8,709 nucleotides of DNA from Ruminococcaceae bacterium UBA7135 (lineage in GTDB: Bacteria > Bacillota > Clostridia > Oscillospirales > Ruminococcaceae): contig DKXD01000048.1 in NCBI GenBank assembly GCA_002492075.1, positions 1 to 8,709 of the forward strand, given 5' to 3'. Position numbers and translations under genes: made by a program. The notes under the pieces are model-generated. The model did not search any database, was not told the origin of the DNA, and saw nothing but the letters and a program-made list of their open reading frames with translations. Of this stretch, positions 1 through 4,228 are shown in pieces; within the stretch, counting starts at the first letter, position 1, and the number at the start of each line of letters is the position of its first letter.

Positions 1-52
1 CTATAAATATCATATACAGAAATATAACTACTATGAATTTATAGGTGATACT

Positions 53-466
53 ATGACTTGCACATTTTTCGGACACTCAAACACGGCGCTTGAAATTCGC
101 GGCAAGCTGAAAACAACAATTATAGACTTGATAGAGAACCGCTCTGTCGACCTCTTTTACGTTGGTGACAAGGGCAACTTTGACAAGCTCGCCCTTTCCG
201 TTTTGCGGGAGATTAGCGCGGTCTATCCTATACGCTACTATGTTGTTCTCGCGTATCTTCCAAAGGAAAAAAGCGATTACCCAACGCTGTTCCCAGAGGG
301 CATAGAAACAGTTCCGAAACGTTTCGCCATTAACTTCCGCAATAAGTTTATGGTTGAGCAATCGGATATGGTAATCTCGTATATTACACGGTCATACGGA
401 GGCGCTGTTAAGTTCGTGGAAATGGCTCACAAAAAGAAAAAGACGGTTATAAACCTCGCCGAATAA
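53..466 (+). CDS. SLOG-fold (YspA/YpsA-like) small protein
   Basis: A 137-residue soluble protein with no signal peptide or membrane segment. It starts at ATG 53 behind AGGTGA (about 42-48). Visible motifs are an N-terminal FFGH (residues 5-8), the core turn YVGDKGNFD (36-44), PEGIE followed by VPKRFAI (81-93), RN-x2-M (96-100), SD (104-105) and GGA (116-118) near the C-terminus. This order resembles the small clostridial SLOG proteins, a Rossmann-like superfamily whose members bind nucleotide-derived ligands; the biochemical role of this branch is not known. Length fits a single SLOG domain, so it looks intact. It converges on a broken tyrosine recombinase gene across a terminator, which suggests cargo of a former mobile element (inference). 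Upstream bases 1-52 are AT-rich with a possible TATAAC at 23-28, but any -35 would lie at or beyond the window edge, so no promoter is called. Fold assignment is moderately sure, function unknown. Confidence 0.75.
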   Translation: MTCTFFGHSNTALEIRGKLKTTIIDLIENRSVDLFYVGDKGNFDKLALSVLREISAVYPIRYYVVLAYLPKEKSDYPTLFPEGIETVPKRFAINFRNKFMVEQSDMVISYITRSYGGAVKFVEMAHKKKKTVINLAE

Positions 467-470
467 CAAT

Positions 471-512
471 GCCGCCCGATCTCCTTAACGGATTTCGGGC
501 GGCTCTTTTATT
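471..512 (+). terminator. Intrinsic terminator after the SLOG gene
   Basis: A perfect 9-base stem, GCCGCCCGA at 471-479 pairing with TCGGGCGGC at 495-503, encloses a 15-base loop. On the plus strand it is followed at once by the T-rich tract TCTTTTATT. It begins 5 bases after the SLOG stop codon. It also ends at the stop of the opposing recombinase remnant, so it may separate the two convergent genes, but the minus-strand side has only a weak T tract (ATTGTTATT). Confidence 0.85.
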
Positions 513-840
513 ATGAAATCGCTGTCTTTTTGTCACCATTGTATGTATCTTCGCTCTTGGAACGCTTGGGCAAAAGCATAATATCGAGCTTGTTTACAGC
601 TTCAACATCTGCCTCTTCAATCAAGTGCAGATACTTGTTTGTCGTCTCAATGTCCCCGTGACCCAAACGTCCCTGCACCTGCTTGATGTTCACGCCCGCG
701 TAAAGCAAGAGCGTAGCCGATGTATGGCGCAGAGAATGGAATTTACGATGCTTCAAGCCGTACTTTTCAAGGAATTTTGAGAACTGCTTTGTGGGCGTTT
801 GCGGATTCATCATCTCGCCGTTCCATTGAGTAAATACCCC
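511..840 (-). pseudogene. Tyrosine recombinase (phage integrase family), C-terminal remnant
   Basis: The 3' third of a tyrosine site-specific recombinase. From ATG 813 it encodes 100 residues, and the recombinase-like frame extends upstream without a stop to about 840 (VFTQWNGE precedes the ATG). Catalytic elements present are H-x2-R (H26, R29 in the 100-residue numbering), the LGH box (H52) and the nucleophile Tyr61 in NKYLH. The N-terminal DNA-binding domains, the first catalytic Arg and the beta-hairpin Lys are absent. Full-length relatives are usually about 350-400 residues, so this cannot be an active recombinase. Above position 840 the sequence switches to an alpha/beta-hydrolase-like reading frame, and the recombinase frame stops at 913-915. 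Neither in-frame ATG (813, 810) has a convincing ribosome binding site. The family call is very firm; loss of function follows from the missing residues. The recombinase type resembles integrases of Firmicute conjugative elements and phages. Confidence 0.88.
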
Positions 841-935
841 ATTTCCCTCAGGATATCGATACCGAAACGATTGTTGAACCGAACGTGTTTGCGTTCTACA
901 TTCTCGTTTAATTTATCAATATAACCGTATGCCAT
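810..935 (-). pseudogene. Alpha/beta hydrolase, 5' fragment cut by rearrangement
   Basis: An ATG at 935-933 sits behind an excellent Shine-Dalgarno (ACAGGAGGAG, 950-941, then CAAAA). It opens a 41-codon frame ending in TGA at 812-810. The first 29 residues (MAYGYIDKLN..., then VERKHVRF and NNRFGIDIL) resemble the N-terminus of clostridial dienelactone-hydrolase-like alpha/beta hydrolases, where a VxFxNRxGI strand leads into the first beta-strand. The remaining codons are the recombinase DNA read out of frame. No oxyanion region, GxSxG nucleophile elbow or catalytic triad is present, so the gene is dead. It lies 19 bases after the restored stop of the upstream cyclophilin-like gene, as expected for the next gene of the same operon. 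Family assignment rests on a short stretch and is moderate; the existence of a genuine start followed by a break is better supported. Confidence 0.6.
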
Positions 936-954
936 TTTTGCTCCTCCTGTAAAG

Positions 955-1027
955 TCAATCAAAGGCTGCATGAACGTTCCCGCTCCCAAGAGCCGCCGCC
1001 AGTCCGTCGGGATTATCTATTTTTTCC
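955..1027 (-). other. Frameshift at an A6 run and displaced C-terminal tail of the cyclophilin-like lipoprotein
   Basis: The minus strand reads GG, then six A (1025-1020), then TAGATAATCCC. In the annotated frame this gives G-K-N-R-stop. Skipping one A gives G-K-I-D-N-P-D-G-L, then a Gly/Ala/Val tail ending HAAFD and TGA at 957-955. The restored tail (21 residues after the Lys) resembles the usual end of cyclophilin-like domain proteins, with the GNV-x3-F pattern. It also lines up with the paralogue encoded at 3360-4028, whose corresponding segment runs YTKVGYFD ... GNKLVF. The restored protein would be 205 residues from ATG 1573. This could be a real single-base insertion, transcriptional slippage on the A run, or a homopolymer sequencing error. 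Confidence 0.8.
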
Positions 1028-1573
1028 GATCGGGGTATAGCTGTACGAGGTCGAAAAGCTCTCATAGAAAATCACAATACAATTGTCACCGTACAGCATA
1101 ATATCTCCCGCGTTTATTGCCGAGGGTCTGCTTGAATTTCTCGGCAGACTGTCGGGAAGATAATAGTACTTTTCGTTGCCGTTAAGCTCGCTCATTTCCA
1201 GTGTGAGCGGCAGACGCTCTCTAAAGGCTCTCGCCGTTTCGTTATCGTAAAGCGTTGCCGAAAATGCGCGTCCGTTTACCGTAATCGTAATGCTCAAATC
1301 GTTTTTCTCCCTGTCGGTCGTTTGCTCCGAAATTTGGCTGTTATCCAAAGCCATGCTTGATTGCTCCAATGAGCTTTGTATAATTGTCGGCATATCCGCA
1401 GATGTGCTGTCGGAATTTGTCGGTTCATTTATTGATTTTGATTCGAGTTCTGCTGAAACTTGTGACTCGGAAATCGGCTCTCCACCGCTATTTTCTCCGC
1501 TAAATCGGGAATTGCCGCAACCGGTTATTAAAGCCGTTGCCGCCGCCAAGATAATCAAAATAATTTTTCTCAT
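1013..1573 (-). CDS. Cyclophilin-like domain lipoprotein, C-terminus frameshifted
   Basis: A predicted surface lipoprotein: a short basic start (MRK), a hydrophobic signal, and a lipobox ITGC with the lipidated Cys at residue 19 counted from ATG 1573. A Ser/Glu/Asn-rich linker follows to about residue 90, then a cyclophilin-like beta-barrel domain from about 94 (ITITVNGRAFSATLYDNETA, later NAGDIMLYG and VIFYESF). Relatives in clostridia are often free cytoplasmic domains of about 120 residues; here the domain is tethered to the membrane. The family shares a fold with peptidyl-prolyl isomerases, but isomerase activity is not established. ATG 1573 is preferred over GTG 1579 because AAGAGGG at 1587-1581 is then correctly spaced; that site overlaps the LysE stop, so translation is likely coupled. 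The reading frame ends early at TAA 1015-1013 because of the A6 frameshift, removing the last strand. Paralogue of the lipoprotein at 3360-4028. Confidence 0.85.
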   Translation of the reverse strand: MRKIILIILAAATALITGCGNSRFSGENSGGEPISESQVSAELESKSINEPTNSDSTSADMPTIIQSSLEQSSMALDNSQISEQTTDREKNDLSITITVNGRAFSATLYDNETARAFRERLPLTLEMSELNGNEKYYYLPDSLPRNSSRPSAINAGDIMLYGDNCIVIFYESFSTSYSYTPIGKNR

Positions 1574-1585
1574 ACACACACCCTC

Positions 1586-2191
1586 TTACAAAAATATTTT
1601 CACGAATATCACTGCCGCAAACAATATCAAAATAACGCCGAATATCTTATTTATATAAGGCAGCCCACGGTTTCCCGTCTTGCTCTTAATAAAGCATACC
1701 GCGCCGGAGAGCGCGCTCCACCAGATATAAGTACCGATAAACACACCTAAGACAAGCAAAATTCCGTTCAACGCTCCCGAGATCTCGGCAATGCCGAAAT
1801 ATGTAAACGCAAAAAGAAATGTCAGGATCGCCGCGGGATTTGTTATCCCGACCACAAACGACGACAGAAACATTTTCGCGCCCTCCGCCGACTCCTGCTG
1901 AGCGCCCTCGGCGGACTTTTTGAAAAGCCCACTTATACCCATTATCAGCACGAAAACACCGCCTATAATGTTGATGATCGTCTGATATTTCAGCAGAAAA
2001 TCGGAAATAAAGGTCAACCCGAAAACTCCCACACAGGCGTACAGGCAATCGGCGACAGACGAGCCAAGCCCCGTAAGTAAGCCCGCGCCGAAACCGCGGT
2101 CAAGCGTCCGCTGAACGGTCATAGCGCCGACCGCGCCTATCGGAACGCCGAACATAAGCCCTATCAGAATTCCCTTGAGCAGGTTCTCCAT
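1586..2191 (-). CDS. LysE/RhtB-family transporter
   Basis: A 201-residue integral membrane protein with about six hydrophobic segments, the usual size and topology of LysE/RhtB (LysE superfamily) amino-acid or small-metabolite exporters. The family's N-terminal signature is clear: G-V-P-I-G-A-V-G in the first helix, then TVQRTLDRGF and AGLLTGLGSSVADCLYA. A short charged loop rich in Glu/Lys (KKSAEGAQQESAEGAK) separates the two halves, and the second half opens with GITNPAAILTF, another family mark. ATG 2191 is chosen; an in-frame GTG at 2200 would overlap the preceding gene. The DUF3737 stop (2195-2193) is one base before this ATG, so translation is probably coupled. Neighbours (DUF3737 protein upstream, cyclophilin-like lipoprotein 12 bases downstream) give no direct clue to substrate. 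Family very likely, substrate unknown. Confidence 0.9.
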   Translation of the reverse strand: MENLLKGILIGLMFGVPIGAVGAMTVQRTLDRGFGAGLLTGLGSSVADCLYACVGVFGLTFISDFLLKYQTIINIIGGVFVLIMGISGLFKKSAEGAQQESAEGAKMFLSSFVVGITNPAAILTFLFAFTYFGIAEISGALNGILLVLGVFIGTYIWWSALSGAVCFIKSKTGNRGLPYINKIFGVILILFAAVIFVKIFL

Positions 2192-2192
2192 A

Positions 2193-3044
2193 CTAAGCAC
2201 AGCAGCACTCGCCGCAAATAATTACCTCGCCGTGCGAATTTTCATCGTCGCGGATAATTTCGCCAACGCTCGGCGCGCAGATATGTCCCGAAAGCGGATT
2301 TTTCACGCTTACTATCGGCGTTGTAACGCATGCCTCGACCTCGGACTTTTCAAAGCTAAGATCGGTTTCAATCATCTCGCAGTCGATAAGCTTCAATCCC
2401 TTGCAGTAGCAAAGCGGCTGAGTGCCGATTATCTTGCAGTTCTCAAAAGTGACGTTCTCGCAGTACCACGCGAGATATTCGCCCTTGACCGTGCTGTTTT
2501 TCACGGCAACGTTTTTCGCGTGCCAGAACGCGTCCTTAGTGTCGAAAACGCAGTTCTCGAACGTGGAATTTTCGATGTACTGGAACGAATATTTCCCCTT
2601 GAACTTCACACTTTTGAACCGCAGACCTGTTGATCTCATCATAAAATATTCGCTCTCGGCGGTGCAGTCGGTCATTTCAAGACCGTTCACCGACCAGCCA
2701 AATTCGGGAGAAATTATGTCGCAGTTTCGCATTACAACGTTTTCGCACTCGCGGAGCGCCTTAATGCCGTGCAGTTTCGTATCGGTAATCTGAATATCGC
2801 GCGAATACCACAGCGCCGCCCTGCAAAGCTCCGTCATTTCCGAGCCGGAGATTTTCAGCTTGTTATCGTGCCAGAACGGGTAACGCAGATTGAAAAAGCA
2901 TTTCTCCGCCGTAACGTTCGCGCACTCCTTGAACGCGCTCTCGCCGTCCGCGGAACCGTCGAACTTGCAGTCTTTAACAATAATATCCCGCTCTCCGTAC
3001 AGCGCTCTTTCCTCGTCGAATGTTAAGTTTGTGATTGTTCTCAT
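2193..3044 (-). CDS. DUF3737 family protein, right-handed beta-helix
   Basis: A 283-residue soluble protein made almost entirely of short repeats of about 20 residues with recurring (N/E)-x-(V/F)-x-(N/D/E)-x-(K/R) strands and regularly spaced Cys/Asn/Phe (for example NVTAEKCFF at 43-51, NVVMRNCDI at 102-110, NVTFENCKI at 197-205). This pattern fits a right-handed parallel beta-helix, and its order plus the PFWHDNKLKISGSEM and AALWYS segments matches the DUF3737 family, whose function is unknown. There is no signal peptide, so it should be cytoplasmic. ATG 3044 follows AAAGGAG and overlaps the upstream small gene by four bases (ATGA). The last residues, CGECCCA, carry four Cys in six positions, an unusual tail. 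It sits directly upstream of the LysE exporter. Family call is strong; catalytic versus scaffold role cannot be decided. Confidence 0.88.
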   Translation of the reverse strand: MRTITNLTFDEERALYGERDIIVKDCKFDGSADGESAFKECANVTAEKCFFNLRYPFWHDNKLKISGSEMTELCRAALWYSRDIQITDTKLHGIKALRECENVVMRNCDIISPEFGWSVNGLEMTDCTAESEYFMMRSTGLRFKSVKFKGKYSFQYIENSTFENCVFDTKDAFWHAKNVAVKNSTVKGEYLAWYCENVTFENCKIIGTQPLCYCKGLKLIDCEMIETDLSFEKSEVEACVTTPIVSVKNPLSGHICAPSVGEIIRDDENSHGEVIICGECCCA

Positions 3045-3271
3045 ATCGAATTCTCCTTTGTCATTTTATAAACCAGATAGTCTAAACAGTCTATACGCTT
3101 TTGCTCCTTGTGAAGATTATCCAACAGTATACGCCTGTGCGCCTCTAGCAGCTTTAAGTCCTTGGAAATGTTATCCTTTCGAAGGTCGTCCATAAATTCA
3201 GCGATAAGCTCTTGTCCGCAGCCTGCGTCTATCAAGTTTTGCACAATTGCGTTTTCATCATTGGCGTTCAT
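3041..3271 (-). CDS. Small conserved helical protein, MerR-tail-like
   Basis: A predicted all-helical, charged cytoplasmic protein of 76 residues from ATG 3271. It opens with an AIVQNLIDAGCGQELIAEF-like helix pair and ends in a long amphipathic helix (LLEAHRRILLDNLHKEQ followed by KRIDCLDYLVYKM). The last helix resembles the C-terminal dimerisation helix of MerR-type regulators (heptad Leu/Ile, then I-D-x-LD), but there is no helix-turn-helix, so direct DNA binding is not suggested. I recognise the pattern as a small clostridial protein of unknown function and cannot name it. ATG 3271 is preferred over ATG 3280, because the GAAAAGAG purine stretch abuts 3280 but is well spaced for 3271. The stop overlaps the DUF3737 start (ATGA), implying co-translation and possibly a partner role. 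The paralogous-looking palindrome 3300-3358 lies just upstream. Confidence 0.75.
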   Translation of the reverse strand: MNANDENAIVQNLIDAGCGQELIAEFMDDLRKDNISKDLKLLEAHRRILLDNLHKEQKRIDCLDYLVYKMTKENSI

Positions 3272-3299
3272 AAAAACCATCTCTTTTCATATAATTTGC

Positions 3300-3358
3300 T
3301 AGAGCGTGTTCGCATTAACACTCAACGCTCATCTTTCGGTTTATGTGAACACACTCTA
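3300..3358. repeat. 59-base imperfect palindrome between lipoprotein and small helical gene
   Basis: Arms 3300-3319 and 3339-3358 pair over 20 positions with three non-Watson-Crick positions (3305/3353, 3312/3346, 3316/3342), around a 19-base loop. The ends read TAGAGCGTGTT and AACACACTCTA. It starts one base after the lipoprotein stop codon. The minus strand after the hairpin reads AGCAAATTATATG, not a T tract, so it is not a standard intrinsic terminator. A dispersed palindromic unit (MITE or REP-like) or an operon-internal RNA structure fits better. Two of the three imperfect positions are of the C/A or G/T type, which leaves a G-U pair in one of the two transcript directions. Confidence 0.75.
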
Positions 3359-3359
3359 A

Positions 3360-4028
3360 TCAATCACCCGGCTGAATAAACACCAGCTTGTTGCCCCAGC
3401 CCTCAACAACGGGGTTGTTTTCAACGGCGGATTTGAATTCCTCCGTAAAGTCGAAATAACCGACCTTGGTATATTCGCCGCTGACCTGTGCGTCGCCGTA
3501 AAACAACACTATGCGGTTAGGCTCGGAGTAGTAGACCTCGCCCGCCTTTTCGGATGAAACGCTTTCGGCGGCGAAGGGAATGTCATATCTCGACGGGACA
3601 TCGTAATACTGCATGACCTCCCAATTTTCGTAATCGTCATAGTGATAGATCGGAAGCTGCCAATCCGCCGTGCCAACGTGCCGTGCTATGGCGGCAGCGG
3701 TATCGTTATCGTATAGGTGAAGCGTAAACGGATTACTTCTGTCACCGAAGCTGACCTTTAGCGTTCCCGCCTCAGACTGTCCGACCGAAGAATTTCCGGA
3801 GCTTATATCGCTTTCGGGCGTACTTTCCGAACTTTGGCTTTCGGAACGGTTATCGCTTGAACTTTCCGCACTGCTGTTCGTATTATCGGAATTTCCGTTT
3901 AAATTGCTGATAACGGGGGTGTAAGCGTTTGTTGAACTGCTGCCGTTGCTGTCGGTTTTAGCGCACCCTGTTGCCGCCAAAGCGGTAATTAGTATTATCG
4001 GTATTACCTTAAAAAAATTGTTTTTCAT
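3360..4028 (-). CDS. Cyclophilin-like domain lipoprotein, full length
   Basis: A 222-residue predicted lipoprotein: basic start MKNN, hydrophobic signal at about 8-20, lipobox ATGC with Cys22 (Ala instead of Leu at -3, slightly atypical). A long low-complexity Ser/Asn/Glu linker (about 24-86) would span the cell wall. A cyclophilin-like domain follows from about 89: LKVSFGDRSNPFTLHLYDNDTA (the LYDN-(D/E)-TA motif shared with the second lipoprotein), then IPFAAESV, RIVLFYGD and EYTKVGYFD, with a longer tail ending in GNKLVFIQPGD. The barrel carries a Trp/Tyr-rich insertion (YDDYENWEVMQYYDV, 131-145) not seen in the paralogue. ATG 4028 follows AAAGGAA at the right distance, and a strong promoter lies at 4066-4094. 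Role outside the membrane is unknown; ligand binding or chaperone-like function is conceivable. Fold call good, function open. Confidence 0.85.
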   Translation of the reverse strand: MKNNFFKVIPIILITALAATGCAKTDSNGSSSTNAYTPVISNLNGNSDNTNSSAESSSDNRSESQSSESTPESDISSGNSSVGQSEAGTLKVSFGDRSNPFTLHLYDNDTAAAIARHVGTADWQLPIYHYDDYENWEVMQYYDVPSRYDIPFAAESVSSEKAGEVYYSEPNRIVLFYGDAQVSGEYTKVGYFDFTEEFKSAVENNPVVEGWGNKLVFIQPGD

Positions 4029-4065
4029 TTTGTGTTCCTTTCTGTAAACTTTTTTCCTTAATTAC

Positions 4066-4094
4066 ATTGTACTATACTTTTACCAATATAGCAA
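4066..4094 (-). promoter_or_regulatory. Sigma-A-type promoter for the lipoprotein operon
   Basis: On the minus strand, -35 TTGCTA (4094-4089, four of six to consensus) is separated by exactly 17 bases from -10 TACAAT (4071-4066, five of six). The predicted start falls near 4059, leaving a leader of about 30 bases with the ribosome binding site AAAGGAA before ATG 4028. It is the only convincing promoter in the middle block, so the genes down to the hydrolase fragment may be read from it if the palindrome at 3300-3358 does not stop transcription. Confidence 0.7.
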
Positions 4095-4096
4095 AT

Positions 4097-4106
4097 ACTT
4101 ATAAGT
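4097..4106. promoter_or_regulatory. Possible operator: 10-base perfect palindrome next to the -35
   Basis: ACTTATAAGT is a perfect palindrome two bases upstream of the -35 box of the lipoprotein promoter, a position compatible with a regulator site. It is short and AT-rich and could occur by chance; no regulator gene is in the window. Confidence 0.25.
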
Positions 4107-4135
4107 CATATTTAAGCATAGCGTTTGAGCATATT

Positions 4136-4228
4136 ATACTAATTTGCCTTCAAAGTGTAGACAAACCTAATGCCTAAATGTCTTGCAATAACACATATGT
4201 TGTCTATATGTTGATCACAAATTAGTAT
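4136..4228. repeat. 93-base long imperfect palindrome after the permease gene
   Basis: The two halves (4136-4164 and 4200-4228) share one axis of symmetry. The outer 11 bases are perfect (ATACTAATTTG against CAAATTAGTAT), then TCAA/TTGA at 4150-4153/4211-4214, then TAGACAA/TTGTCTA at 4158-4164/4200-4206, with two G/T positions between. A 35-base unpaired centre remains. It abuts the permease stop codon (4230-4228). No T tract follows on the minus strand, so it is a poor intrinsic terminator. Perfect ends plus a decaying interior suggest a MITE-like unit or the paired ends of a deleted insertion element; transcription arrest by the long stem is an alternative. Confidence 0.7.

Noticed and set aside
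1290..1658. Plus-strand 122-codon frame opposite the frameshifted lipoprotein and LysE end
   Set aside because: Spans two real minus-strand genes and their junction; an antisense artefact of the Ser-rich linker.
2193..2220. Cys-rich C-terminus as a ribosomally made peptide precursor
   Set aside because: It is the in-frame end of a long beta-helix protein, with no leader, no cleavage motif and no modification enzyme nearby.
2175..2633. Long plus-strand frame opposite the DUF3737 gene
   Set aside because: Antisense shadow of a well-supported beta-helix gene; no ribosome binding site and a repetitive composition that mirrors the solenoid repeats.
3300..3358. Hairpin as a standard intrinsic terminator
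   Set aside because: Neither side carries a T tract, and the stem is AT/GC mixed with a 19-base loop, so I list it as a repeat instead.
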